Below are positions 28,577 to 38,654 of a stretch of DNA of 64,000 nt, piece after piece. Origin of the DNA: Fodinicola feengrottensis (lineage in GTDB: Bacteria; Actinomycetota; Actinomycetes; Mycobacteriales; HKI-0501); contig NZ_WOTO01000027.1 in assembly GCF_010993775.1 (NCBI RefSeq), forward strand, positions 1 to 64,000. Reading direction: 5' to 3'. Every line of letters begins with the position of its first letter. Position 1 is the stretch's first letter. Below the pieces are notes generated by a model, which did not search any database, was not told where the DNA came from, and saw only the letters and a list, made by a program, of their open reading frames with translations. The translations under genes and the position numbers were made by a program.

Positions 28577-29776
28577 ATGACCGTCGACGTAAAGTTCTTG
28601 TCCGAACCTGCCGAGCTGGAACGCGCCGGGCAGGTTTTCCGCACTTCCCTGGTCGGGGTGCGGTCGATGCCCGAAGGCACCGACACTGTTTCCCTTACCG
28701 AGCCCGGCCGGATGATCGGCGCCGTGGTCGACGGCGAAATCGTCGGCACGGTGAACTCGTACTCGGCACGGCTGCGAGTGCCCGGTGGCGAGCTGGTGCC
28801 GCACGCCGCCGTCACCCACGTGGGCATGCTGCCGACCCACACTCGGCGCGGGATCATCACCAAGCTGATGCGCCGCCAGCTCGCGGATTTCGCCGCGCGC
28901 GGAGAGATTATCGCGACTTTGCGGGCCTCCGAGGCGGTCATCTACGAGCGGTTCGGCTATGGCGTGGCCACCACCGCGGCTTCGTACGAGGTGACCTGCG
29001 CGCAGGCTCGGTTCCGCGACGGCGTGCCGGCCGGCGGTCAGATTCGGCTGCTCGACCCGACCACCAGTCGGCCGTTCGAGGAGGCTTTTTGCGCGGCCGC
29101 CGGCCTTTCCTGGACCGGCGCGATCGAGCGCTACCCGTACTGGTGGCGGCACCAGCAGGCCTGGCCGCAGCCGCTGAGCTATGTCGCGGTGCACGGCCCG
29201 GCCGGCGCTGAAGACGGCTATGTCCGGTATCGCCCGCTGGACGTAGACAATTGGTTCGACGGGCCGAAAATTCTCTTTGTCGGCGATCTGGTCGCCACCA
29301 CCGACCAAGCTTGGGCGGGCCTGCTCCGCCATGTGCTGAGCGTCGATTTGGTCAAACAGGTGAATTTCAACTACCAGCCGATCGACAGCCCGCTGCCGGC
29401 GATGATGGTCGACACCCGCGCGGTGCGAACCGCCGCGATCGACGACGAGACGTGGCTGCGGCTGGTGGACGTGCAGGCCGCGCTGGTCCGCCGTACGTAC
29501 GCCGGCGACGGCGTGGTCACGGTGGCGGTGACCGACGCGATTTTGCCGGAGAACTCCGGAACGTACGAGATCAGCGCGAAGGGTGCGGTGCGTACGGACG
29601 CGGTCGCCGACCTGTCATTGGACGTGGCGACGCTGGGCGCGCTCTATCTCAGCGGTCCGCGGTGGCGGCAATTGCAGGTGGCCGGCCGGGTGGTCGAGCA
29701 CCGCGAGGGCGCGATCGCCGCGGCTGACGACCTCTTCCGTACCGACCGCCCGCCGTTCTGTGGGACGTATTTCTAA
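28577..29776 (+). CDS. Eis-like GNAT N-acetyltransferase
   Basis: About 399 residues with the Eis architecture: two GNAT-type lobes and a C-terminal sterol-carrier-like domain. Acetyl-CoA binding is marked by HVGMLPTHTRRGIITKLM; the conserved Tyr of the active site is in SEAVIYERFGYGVAT. The chain ends in Phe (FCGTYF), as in mycobacterial Eis, where the terminal carboxylate acts as catalytic base. Known Eis enzymes multi-acetylate aminoglycosides and protein lysines. I place the natural start at ATG 28577 (MTVDVKFLSEPAELER), but the frame is continuous with the preceding TetR domain. The stop overlaps that of the convergent hydrolase. Confidence 0.85.
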   Translation: MTVDVKFLSEPAELERAGQVFRTSLVGVRSMPEGTDTVSLTEPGRMIGAVVDGEIVGTVNSYSARLRVPGGELVPHAAVTHVGMLPTHTRRGIITKLMRRQLADFAARGEIIATLRASEAVIYERFGYGVATTAASYEVTCAQARFRDGVPAGGQIRLLDPTTSRPFEEAFCAAAGLSWTGAIERYPYWWRHQQAWPQPLSYVAVHGPAGAEDGYVRYRPLDVDNWFDGPKILFVGDLVATTDQAWAGLLRHVLSVDLVKQVNFNYQPIDSPLPAMMVDTRAVRTAAIDDETWLRLVDVQAALVRRTYAGDGVVTVAVTDAILPENSGTYEISAKGAVRTDAVADLSLDVATLGALYLSGPRWRQLQVAGRVVEHREGAIAAADDLFRTDRPPFCGTYF

Positions 29777-30578
29777 GCTGTCAAAGCGAATCTGGTGATG
29801 AGGCCGGCCACTTCCGCGGGCGCGAACGTGTTGGCGAGGTGTCGCTGCCCGGCGATGGTGGCCCGCTTCAGTCCGGCGATGCCATTCTCAATGACTTCCA
29901 GGCCCTCGAAATAGAGCTCGGCGGTGGTTTCGCCGCCGAGCACGAGCTGCGTCGGTACGCTGATTTTCGCCAGCACGTCATCGGGCGGCGGCATCGCGGC
30001 CGCGAAGGCCCGCCCCTCTCGGGGCAGCAGCCGGACGCCGTCGAGCGTGCGTTCCCACATGTGCGGGACAGTGCGCAGAGCCTGCAGTTCCTCGGCGGAC
30101 ACCTGGACGACCTCGGTCAGGAACTGCAGCAGCAACTGATCGAGGTCGTCAGCCGCCACCAAAACCTCGGCGTCGTCCCAAAAATCGACTCGCACCTTGC
30201 GCAGTCCCACTGGCGGCTCGTAAAGAGTGAGTGAGCGTACGGCGTCGGTCTGTGCCGCCGCATAAAGCGAGAGGCCGGCGCCGTACGAATGCCCGACGAG
30301 GTGCACCGGGGCGCCGGCCGCATCGATCACCGCGAGCACGTCCTCGATTTCGCGCTGGAAGGAATGGTCCGCGCGGTCGCGCCGCTCGCGCCGCGGCCGC
30401 GGCGTTCCACCGAGAGCACAGTGAAACTGGCCGCCAACTGGCGGGCGACCAGCAGCCAGGACGCGGCGTTGCCGCCGGCGCCGTGCACCAGCACGACCGG
30501 GTCGCCGGTTGCCGTGGCGGCGGCGGCGGCGAAGGCGATCGGGGTGCCGTCGGCCGACCGGGCCTGCGCGAAACTCAT
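29773..30578 (-). CDS. Alpha/beta hydrolase, frameshifted once
   Basis: About 267-residue soluble hydrolase. ATG 30578 (MSFAQARSADGTPIAF) has AGGAGG seven bases upstream. DPVVLVHGAGGNAASW is the oxyanion-hole strand; after a frame change near 30385 the nucleophile elbow is GHSYGAG and the C-terminal His is in GQRHLANTFAP. The acid is probably in a strand near VLGGETT, where an Asp is not obvious. Similar to haloperoxidase/esterase-type hydrolases; substrate unknown. A 243-bp gap separates it from the divergent ThuA/ricin gene. Confidence 0.82.
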
Positions 30579-30709
30579 CTGGTCCTCCTGGAAAGGGCTG
30601 CGTGGCGATTATCGTGCACCGTGACCGGTGATTGGTCCCCGCGAGTGAACCTTTGTCCGAATCGCTGCCCCAGTGCACCGTTCGCCTGCCTGAACGGGAA
30701 AAGCCCTTC

Positions 30710-30739
30710 TTGACACGTACGTGCGATCAGTCTTAAATC
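30710..30739 (+). promoter_or_regulatory. Candidate promoter for the ThuA/ricin-lectin gene
   Basis: TTGACA (30710-30715) and TAAATC (30734-30739) separated by 18 bp, about 80 bp upstream of the ATG at 30822. The gene has GGGAGT as RBS. Confidence 0.45.
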
Positions 30740-30821
30740 AAGACCCGAACTAAGGCCTGGGTCACAGCTCTCCTCGCTGCGCAGTCATGGACATTCGTTG
30801 CTTCGGTGATGGGAGTCGTTC

Positions 30822-32100
30822 ATGAAAGACCGTACGAGACCAGCGAAACTGCGGATTCTGTTGGCGGTGTGCGTGCTGCTCCTGAGTCCACTGATCGGAG
30901 CCCACCCGGCCGCCGCGGCGCCGGCCTTCAAAGTGCTGGCGTTCTACAGCAATGTGGACGACCTGGCCCATGACAGCTACGTGAAAGAGGCCAACCTCTG
31001 GTTCCCGCGAGCCCGGCAGTCAGTACAATTTCTCGTACGAGTCAACGACAAATTGGGACCGGTTGAACTCCCTCACGGCCGCTCAATATCAGGTCGTGCT
31101 CTTCCTCGACGACCTGCCGCACAGCGCCGCCGAACAGTCCGGCTTCCAGCGCTACATGCAGAACGGCGGCGCGTATTTCGGCTTCCATGTCAGCGCCTTC
31201 ACCACCGACGCGGCCAGTTGGGACTGGTATCACAATCAGTTCCTGGGCAGTGGAAACTTCGTTTCCAACACCTGGTTTCCGACCACCGCGGTGTTGAAGG
31301 TGGAAGATCGCACCCAACCGGCAACCCGACGGCTGCCGGCCACCTTCGTGTCCGGGATCAGCGAATGGTACAGCTGGTCGAACGACTTGCGGACCAATCC
31401 CAACATCCGCATTCTCGCGTCCGTCGACCCGTCCAGCTTCCCGCTCGGCACTGACCCGAACCAGTCCTGGTATAGCGGCTATTACCCGATCATGTGGACG
31501 AACAAGAACTACAAAATGCTCTACGCTAATTTTGGTCACAACGCGATGAACTACTCGGCCAACGTCGGCACCTCGTCGACTTTCGCCGATCCCGTGCAGG
31601 ACGAGTTCATCATCGACGGCCTGCTCTGGCTTGGCGGCGCCAGCCCGTCCGACGCACCGACCGACCAGATCGACCCGGCCGGCTGGTTCACTCTTGTCAA
31701 CGGCGCCAACGGAAAATGCGTCGACGCCCGCGGTGCCGGCACCGCTAACGGCACGGTCATCCAGCAATACACCTGCAATCAGACGCAGGCGCAGCAATTC
31801 CAGTTCCAGACCGTCGGCGGGCCGTACCTGCGGGTCAACAACCGCGCCAATCCCGCCGAGTCGCTGGACGTGACCAGCCGGTCCACCAGTGACGGCGCCG
31901 GGATCCAACTCTGGTCGTACAGCAGCGGCACGAACCAGCAGTGGCAGCCAGTCTGGGAAGGTGGCGACACTTACCATTTTGTCAATGAAAACGCCACAAA
32001 ATGCCTCACCGGATCATCCTCGGGCGATGGTACGCAGCTGACTCAGAGCACGTGTGTCGGTTCGTCGGCGCAGGCGTTCCACCTGACCCGCCAACCCTGA
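30822..32100 (+). CDS. Secreted ThuA-like protein with C-terminal ricin B lectin (CBM13) domain, frameshifted once
   Basis: Exported protein of about 425 residues. MKDRTRPAKLRILLAVCVLLLS... ending HPAAAA is a Sec signal. The catalytic-like domain starts FKVLAFYSNVDDLAHDSYVKEANLWF, runs through YQVVLFLDDLPHSAAEQSGFQRYMQNGGAYFGFH, and resembles the ThuA/class I glutamine-amidotransferase-like fold of trehalose-utilisation proteins; the frame changes near 31030. From about 31680 a beta-trefoil of QxW type follows (NGKCVDARGAGTANGT, QQWQPVWEG, NATKCLTG). No catalytic assignment is established for secreted ThuA-like domains, so this is a probable carbohydrate-active protein of unknown reaction. 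Confidence 0.8.
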
Positions 32101-32112
32101 TTACCTTTGTCA

Positions 32113-32146
32113 GCAACGCCCCGTGGCGCAAGCAACGGGGCGTTGC
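32113..32146. terminator. GC-rich hairpin after the ThuA/ricin gene
   Basis: GCAACGCCCCGT (32113-32124) pairs perfectly with ACGGGGCGTTGC (32135-32146). It lies 13 bp after the secreted protein's stop and just before the end of the convergent SnoaL-like gene. Confidence 0.75.
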
Positions 32147-32151
32147 GGACT

Positions 32152-32544
32152 TTATCCGCGGCCGGGGATGGGCGGTGCGCCGGGCGTACCGGCGACAAAA
32201 CTCATGTGTACGGTCGACAAAAGCCAGGAATCGCCTGATCGAACGAGGACGATGCTGGCTCGGAGGTCGCTCGGGACGGGGTGGCCGTTGAAGGTGCCGA
32301 TGGCGTGTTGGCGGACGATGGCGACGGCGGTGTCCTCGTACGAGCGGACGACGACATCGGCGAAGTCATAACTTTCGTACGACATCTGGCCACTGGCGTG
32401 CCGGCCAAGCCAGTCCTCTTTGGACAGTGTGAAGCCCAACGGCCCGACGGCGGTGAAGTCGTCGGTCAGGAGCTGGCCGATGGCAGTGGTGTCGCCAGCG
32501 CATTCGGCGGCGGCCCAGGTGGTCAGGAATTCTTCGATCTTCAT
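32152..32544 (-). CDS. SnoaL/DUF4440-like NTF2-fold protein
   Basis: Intact 130-residue protein. ATG 32544 (MKIEEFLTTWAAAECAGD) has AAAGGGA upstream. The pattern of an N-terminal helix pair, LLTDDFTAVGPLGFTLSKEDW and a closing strand GDSWLLSTVHMSFV is typical of the NTF2-like superfamily (SgcJ/EcaC or DUF4440 branch), which includes polyketide cyclases, isomerases and many unassigned members. Divergent from the LuxR regulator. Confidence 0.82.
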   Translation of the reverse strand: MKIEEFLTTWAAAECAGDTTAIGQLLTDDFTAVGPLGFTLSKEDWLGRHASGQMSYESYDFADVVVRSYEDTAVAIVRQHAIGTFNGHPVPSDLRASIVLVRSGDSWLLSTVHMSFVAGTPGAPPIPGRG

Positions 32545-32641
32545 GGTCGTCCCTTTCTCGACAATCGATGTCCTGACCGTACGAACCAACGGCCGTCGGT
32601 CGCATCGGTGAGATCGCCAGTCGGCCGGTTACGCTCGGCGC

Positions 32642-35305
32642 ATGCTGTACGGGCGAGACGCGGAGCGAGCGGCGATCGACGGGTTGCTCGACCAGGTGGC
32701 TGGCGGGGCCGGCGGTTGCCTGGTGTTGCGCGGTGAGCCGGGGATCGGCAAAACCGCGCTGCTCGGGTATGCGGCAGAGGCCGCGACGGGGATGTTTGTG
32801 CTGCGTACGGCCGGGGTCGAGCCGGAGTCGGACCTGGGCTATGCGACCTTGCACCGGTTGCTGCGACCACTGTTCGATCGGATCGACACGCTGCCTGGCC
32901 CACAGTCGCTGGCGCTGGGGGTGGTGTTCGGGCGGGCCAGTGGGCCGGCGCCGGATCGCTTCCTGGTCGCCCTCGCGACCCTGTCGCTGCTGTCCGAGGC
33001 GGCCGCCGAGCGGCCGGTGTTGTGCCTGGTCGACGACGCGCACTGGGCTGACGCGCCGACGGTGGCCGCGCTCGCCTTCGTGGCCCGGCGGCTCGCCGAC
33101 GAGCCGGTCGCGATGCTGGTGGCGGCTCGCGGCGATGAGGGGCGGCCGGTCGACACAGCCGGTCTGATCGACTTGCCGGTGGTTGGTCTGGACCCGGCCG
33201 CAGCCGAGGCATTGCTTGCTTGCTGACCAGCACAAACAGCTCTCAGCAGGAGAGCGGGCCGAGCTGTTGCGGGCGACCGCGGGCAACCCGCTGGCGATCC
33301 GGGAGCTGCCGGCCGGCGGGGTGCGCGCCGGCGATCCGGTGCCGCTGGCGGCCGGGTTGCAGCGCGCTTTCCTTGACCGCGTACGTCGGCTGGACGCCGA
33401 CGCGCAGCACTTCCTGTTGCTCGCGGCCGCCGACGGCGAGGGCAAGCTCGACACCATCGGGCGGGCCTTTCCCACCGCGGCGGCCGAGCTCGCCGACCTG
33501 GCCAGCTCGGACGGCCAGACGCTCACGTTCGAGCATCCGCTGGTCCGATCGGCGGTCTACTACGGCGCGAGTCCAGCTGAGCGCGGCGGGCCGCGCACCG
33601 GTCGCTCGCCGAGGTGCTGGACAGCCCGGCCGATGCCGATCGGCGGGCGTGGCATCTCGGCCGAGCAGCCGATGCCGCTGACGAAACGATCGCTGCTGAG
33701 CTGGAGCTTTCGGCCGTACGAGCGGCTGCCCGGGCCGGTTCGGCCGCGGCGGCGGCCGCGTGGGAGCGGGCCGCTGAGCTGAGCGAGACGCCGGCCGACC
33801 GGGCCCGCAGGTATGCCGGAGCCGCGGCCCGCCGGTGGGAGGGTGGCGACTCGGCCGGCGCCCGGTGGGCCCTGGATCGGGCCGAGCGGCTGGTGCCCAC
33901 CGATCGTGACGTACGGCTGGACATCACCGGACTTCGCGCTCTTATGGAGTTGCGTACGGGTGTGCCGTCGGACGCGTTGGCACTGCTCTTGCCGGCGTTG
34001 CCGGATGTGCCCGCGGACCGACCGGGAGCGGTCGCAATGGCTGCTGATGCTCTTTGGTGAGGCGAGTTTTCACGCCAACGCGGCGAAGGCGTGGTCCGAG
34101 ATCGCCGAGATCGGCGAACTTCTGGCCGACGACACCGATGACGCCTTGCTGAGCCGGTTGTTCCGCGGTGTCTGCCGGATCCGGGAAGGCGCGGACCCGG
34201 GCCTGCTGCCCTCGGATCTGGCTTCACTGCGGGGAATTTCCGACCCGGTCAAGCTCACCTGGGCCGGTGGGATGACCTGGGGCCTGGGCGACCGCGACCT
34301 CGGCCGGCAGCTGCGTCGGCAGGCCGTCAGCCAGGCCCGCGCCGCCGGAGCAGCCGGGGTTTTGGCCTGGGCGCTGGGATTTGTCGTCGCCGACGAGCTG
34401 TCCCGTGGCCACTTCGGCAGCGCCGAGGCGTACGCGGAGGAGGGTTATCAGCTGGCGGTGGAGACTGGCCAGCCCAACAGCGCCTGCGACCATCAGGGCT
34501 CGTTGGCCCTCGTCGCGCGGCCCTGACCGGCCGGCAGGAGCGGACTCGCCAGCTCACCGACGAACTTTTGGCCCAGGCCGGGGCTCGTGGCCTCGCTGGC
34601 ACGGCCGCGGCCGCGCGGCGGGCGTTGGCCCTGTTGGAACTCGCGGCCGGACGACCGGCGGCGGCGCTGGAACATGTCGACGTGCATGGTGGCCTCGCGC
34701 ATCCCGGGATGCTGCTCTACGCCGTGCCGGAATTGGTGGAGGCGGCCGTCCGGTCCGGCCAGCCGGAGCGGGCTTTGGAGCCGTACGAACGATATCGCGG
34801 GTGGGCGCAGGCATCGGAGTCAGCCGAGCTGCGCGCCACGGCGGCCCGGTGTGCCGCTTTGTTGCAGACGGGTGAAAACGCTGAGCAGTCGTACCAACTG
34901 GCGCTGAAATGGCATGCCCAGCAGGAAAGTCCGCTGGAGTCGGCGCGGACCGAGCTGTTGTTCGGCGAGTTTCTCCGGCGGGAGCGTCGGCGCTCGCAGG
35001 CGCGGCCGCATTTGCAGGCCGCGGAGGAGATTTTCCACCAGCTCGGCGCGGTGGTCTGGGCCGGCCGGGCGGCCGAGGAACTCCGCGCCACTGGAGCCAC
35101 CGTGGCGCGCCGCGGCGCCGGGCCAGTGCTGGAGCTGACACCGCAGGAGCGGCGGATCGTCGAGGCGGTACGCGAAGGAGCCAGCAACCGGGAAATCGCC
35201 GCGCAGCTGTTTTTGAGCCCGCGCACAGTCGACTACCATCTGCGCAAGGTTTTCCAGAAGGCCGGCATCACCTCGCGTGCTGAGTTGGTCCACCTGGAGT
35301 TCTAA
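32642..35305 (+). CDS. LuxR family regulator of the LAL type (AAA ATPase plus C-terminal HTH), frameshifted
   Basis: About 885 residues, normal for LAL regulators. MLYGRDAERAAIDGLLDQV opens the ATPase domain, with Walker A RGEPGIGKTALL (32733) and Walker B VLCLVDDAHWADAPT (33016). The central helical/TPR region spans about 33300-35100. The C-terminal LuxR HTH reads LTPQERRIVEAVREGASNREIAAQL and SPRTVDYHLRKVFQKAGI (35130-35270). Frame changes near 33215, 33585, 34050 and 34520. Such proteins usually act as pathway-specific activators; the closest divergent gene is the SnoaL-like one. Confidence 0.88.
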
Positions 35306-35363
35306 CGGCTGGCCAGAACCGGTCCGCTGGTTGCGCTCGTACGGGTGCGGGTTCCATCCTTTT

Positions 35364-35377
35364 TCTACACGTGTAGA
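35364..35377. promoter_or_regulatory. Candidate LacI-family operator, 14-bp perfect palindrome
   Basis: TCTACACGTGTAGA, centred on a CpG as is usual for LacI/GalR operators, ends 11 bp before the ATG of the secreted beta-propeller gene and directly precedes its RBS (AGAGGTGGGG). A 12-of-14 match lies at 37518-37531 between the LacI gene and the nucleoside hydrolase gene. Confidence 0.7.
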
Positions 35378-35388
35378 GAGGTGGGGCC

Positions 35389-36472
35389 ATGTTCAGACCC
35401 GTGCTGTTGGTTGTCGCGGTGGTGCTGGGGTCCGTGCTGGTCACGCCGGCCGTCGCCGACGCGAGCGTGACTTGGGACGGATCGTCGCTGCGGCAGGTTT
35501 ACCAACCGACCGGCGCGCCGGACGCGCAAGGTCGCCGGCTCTATTACGGTTATGCCCCCCCTCGGCGATCGAGGACGGAAATACGCTTAGATTCTGGACG
35601 TGCCATAACAGTCAGTCCGGAGTCATTCGGGATCACATCTACTACACCAAAATCACCGCCGGGTCGACGGCCACGGACACCTCGGTGCTGGCCGGCAGCG
35701 CCAGCGGCTGGGATTCCTTCCATGTCTGTGATCCGTCGGTTATCCGGGTGAATGCGGTCTACAACGGCGTGAACTATCAGTATGCGATGTTCTATCTGGG
35801 CAACGATGTCGACGCCAGCGCACACAACCAGGTCGGCGTCGCGTACGCGAACTCGCTCGATGGTCCATGGGTGCGATATCCGCTGCCGCTCATCACTTTC
35901 AGTTCGTCGGACACCGGCCAGTGGGGCGCCGGCCAGCCCAGCGCGACCACCATCGATCCGGCCCAGGGCACCGCTTTGTTGTTCTGGACCGAGGGTTATG
36001 GATCCACCAAAACGTACCGCGCGCGATGGTTGACCTCGACGGTCCAGCCGGCCCGGTCGTCGGCAGCCAGCTGGAAGTCACCACGAGTGGCCTCGTCGGC
36101 ACCGATGGAAGCCAGGATTGGCTCAACAACGCCGATTTCGCGTACGATCCGAGCCGTGATCGGTTCTATGTCGTACGCGAGCAACACCCGTATCCGACCG
36201 ATAATCCCGACTACATCGGTAGCACCTTACAAGTGGTCAGCATCGCCGGCGCCAGTATCTGGAACGGCGGTGGCACCTGGCAGGTGGAAAACGCGATCGG
36301 GCCGGCTCTGACCGGTTTTGGTCGCAACCACAACGCCGGCATCCTCCGCTCGCCATACGGCACCGTGCCAGACCCGACTCGACTCAGCGTACTTTTCACT
36401 ACGGCGTGCGGAAACTGCGGTGACTCGCTCTGGCAGTACAAGCTTTCCCGGATCGATGGAGCCCTTACTTAG
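35389..36472 (+). CDS. Secreted GH43-like beta-propeller protein, frameshifted
   Basis: Exported protein of about 360 residues. The signal peptide MFRPVLLVVAVVLGSVLVTPAVADA is followed by repeated blade-like motifs: SFHVCDPSVIRVN with YAMFYLGND, TGQWGAGQPSATT with LLFWTEGY, and LNNADFAYDPSRDRFYVVRE. These resemble the five-bladed propeller of GH43/GH32/GH68-type proteins, where blade-end acids form the active site, but I cannot assign catalytic residues. Frame changes near 35555 (seven C) and 36045. A LacI-type operator precedes it and its stop overlaps that of the convergent LacI gene, suggesting that the LacI protein controls it. Confidence 0.68.
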
Positions 36473-37458
36473 CAGCCACAGGACGCGCGGGGAATGAGAG
36501 TGTACGACGACTTTGTGTTGTGCGGTAGGGGCGAGGAGCATGTCAAGCGCGGCAGTGGCGATCAAGTCCACCGGCTGGTGAATGACGGTCAGTGGAGGTG
36601 CGGTGAACTCGGCGGCTTGGGTGCCGTCGAAGGAGATCAGCGCCACCTCGTCTGGCACCCGCAAATCCAGCTGGGCGCAGGCGCGCAGCACACCGATCGA
36701 CTGGATGTCGGAGCTGACGAAAAGGGCGCTGGGGCGATCCGGGCCGGACAGCAACTGTAGGCCTGCTTCCAGCCCGCCGAGGCGGGTGAAAGGTGCGACC
36801 GCTTGAACTCCCTGTCCGTCGCCGATCTCGTTCAGCGCATCGCGCCAGCCGGCCTGCCGGGCGCGCGATCCGGGCAACAGCGGCGGTCCGCCGATCAATC
36901 CGATCCGGCGATGACCGTGCGAGCGCAGGTGTTCCACCGCGGCTCTCTCGCGCCGCGATAGTTGTCGATCACCACGGTCGGCAGATCCACGCCTTTTTCC
37001 GGCTGGTCGATGACGACCAGTGGGATCTGGGCGTCTCGTACGATCGACAGCTCGGCGTGTCTGCGTACGCTGATCACCAGCAGACCGTCCACTTGGCGGT
37101 CGATGAACGAGTCCAGCTGGGCGGCCTCCCGGTCGGGGTCGTTGCTGGAGTTTCCGAGGATCAGCGCGAAACCGCGATCGAAGGCGGCATCCTCAATGGC
37201 CTTCGCGAACTCGCCGAAATAAGGGTTGCTGATATCCGGAAGGATCAGCCCAATCGCATTCGTTCGGCGCAGCCGCAGTGCTCGAGCGGCCGCATTGGGA
37301 CGATAGTTGAGCTCTTGCATCGCGGCCAGCACCCGCTCGCGGGTCTGCGCGGACACCGGTCGCGGCCCGCCATTGACCACATAACTCACCACCGCGCCGC
37401 TGACCCCGGACAGCTCGGCGACGTTCTTGCGGGTGGCCGGTTTGGGATCGTCGGTCAC
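36469..37458 (-). CDS. LacI/GalR-family transcriptional regulator, frameshifted
   Basis: About 330 residues. GTG 37458 has AGGAGG six bases upstream. The HTH reads RKNVAELSGVSGAVVSYVVNGG with the hinge ERVLAAMQELNYRPNAAARAL, then a periplasmic-binding-protein-like effector domain (IGLILPDISNPYFGEFAKAIEDAA). The frame changes near 36945. A second change near 36510 is needed to restore the typical LacI terminus RASCGC at stop 36471-36469; without it the frame runs on into antisense sequence. The candidate operators at 35364 and 37518 place the nucleoside hydrolase, the secreted propeller protein and lacI itself in one regulon. Confidence 0.88.
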
Positions 37459-37517
37459 CGAGAGCCTCCTGGAGAACTGGTTGCCGGAATTGTAGCGGTG
37501 CGATATAACGTCGTCGT

Positions 37518-37531
37518 GCAACACGTGTAGA
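37518..37531. promoter_or_regulatory. Candidate LacI-family operator between lacI and nucleoside hydrolase
   Basis: GCAACACGTGTAGA matches the perfect palindrome at 35364 in 12 of 14 positions, retaining the ACACGTGTAGA core. It is 60 bp from the lacI start on one side and 62 bp from the nucleoside hydrolase start on the other, so one bound dimer could repress both. Confidence 0.65.
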
Positions 37532-37593
37532 CAAACGCTGTGGCACCGAAATTGGCCAACTTCCACAAAAGAACTGATTGAGAGGCTCATCCG

Positions 37594-38493
37594 ATGGCAC
37601 AGAGACTGATCCTGGACACCGACATCGGCTCGGACGTGGATGACGCGCTCGCGCTGGGGGTGATCCTCGGATCGCCCGAGGTGGAATTGCAGGCGGTGAC
37701 AACCGTGTATGGCGACACCGGCGTGCGGGCCCGCTTGGCCTCACGATTGGTGAAGCTCGCCGGCCGCGCGGATTCCGGTCCGGTGATTATTCCGGGCGAG
37801 ACGCAGACGTTGAGCGGGAGGCCGGTGTGGTGGGCCGGGCATGAGGGGAAGCTTTTCGACGACCTCGATATCGAAGAGGTCGAGACCGGAATTTCAGCCC
37901 CGGACTACCTCGTACAAGCGGTGGCCGAGAAGCCCGGTGAGATCGACATCCTGGCGATAGCGCCGTTGACGAACATCGCGCTGGCGCTGCGTCAGGATCC
38001 CGGGTTCGCGAAGAATGTCCGGCGCATTCACATGATGGGCGGCGACTTCGCGGCTTCGGGGCGGCGGGCCGAGCACAACATGAAGTGTGACGTGACCGCC
38101 GCTGTTGAGGTCTTTACTTCTGGGATTCCGATAACCGTGGTGGGTCTCGACATCACGACCACGCTTCAACTTGACGCATCAGCGGTGGCGGAGATCGCGG
38201 CGAGTGGACCGCTGGGTGGGGCGCTCGAGCGGGAGATTGGGCAGTGGTGGGCATTTCACGGCCACGAGTGGAATAATCCACATGACCCGATCGCCGCGTT
38301 GACGGTGATCTCGCCATCTCTCTTCGAGACTCGGCGCGCCGACGTGATGATTGCTCCAGAGGGCGATGAGGCCGGGGGCACTTGGGAGACCCCCAGTGAT
38401 TCCGGGATCGTGGAAGTGGTGTCGTCGATGGATCGGGATGAGGTGGCTCGGGCTATTGTGCGGAGGATCGCCGTGAATGGTGCGGGTGGGTAG
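37594..38493 (+). CDS. Inosine/uridine-preferring nucleoside hydrolase
   Basis: Intact 299-residue cytoplasmic enzyme that cleaves the N-glycosidic bond of ribonucleosides to base and ribose. The Ca-binding, catalytic N-terminal motif is DTDIGSDVDDALAL; the conserved NPHDPIA near the C-terminus supplies the active-site His and an Asp. IDILAIAPLTNIALAL and RRIHMMGGDF are also family hallmarks. In the segment RAEHNMKCDVTAAVEVF the usual DPEAA reads DVTAA. ATG 37594 has GAGAGG upstream. Likely repressed by the divergent LacI protein through the site at 37518. Confidence 0.92.
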   Translation: MAQRLILDTDIGSDVDDALALGVILGSPEVELQAVTTVYGDTGVRARLASRLVKLAGRADSGPVIIPGETQTLSGRPVWWAGHEGKLFDDLDIEEVETGISAPDYLVQAVAEKPGEIDILAIAPLTNIALALRQDPGFAKNVRRIHMMGGDFAASGRRAEHNMKCDVTAAVEVFTSGIPITVVGLDITTTLQLDASAVAEIAASGPLGGALEREIGQWWAFHGHEWNNPHDPIAALTVISPSLFETRRADVMIAPEGDEAGGTWETPSDSGIVEVVSSMDRDEVARAIVRRIAVNGAGG

Positions 38494-38654
38494 GAGTTCG
38501 GCTGGGGGCGCGCAAGCGCAAGGGATTTAAGGTCAAAAGCGGCGGTTGCCTCTGAGGAGAGGGAAAATCTCGGGGCGACGCTCTTGCCGAGTGCGGGACA
38601 TTGTGCCGCAGTCGATGAGCCGGTGCTTGAGCGAGACCTGGAGTGAGGGAGCAG

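Noticed and set aside
28490..29332. 280-codon antisense frame opposite the Eis-like gene
   Set aside because: No motif; the sense frame carries clear acetyltransferase signatures.
32366..33526. 386-codon minus-strand frame across the SnoaL/LuxR junction
   Set aside because: Spans a divergent promoter and the LuxR ATPase on the opposite strand; no homology recognised.
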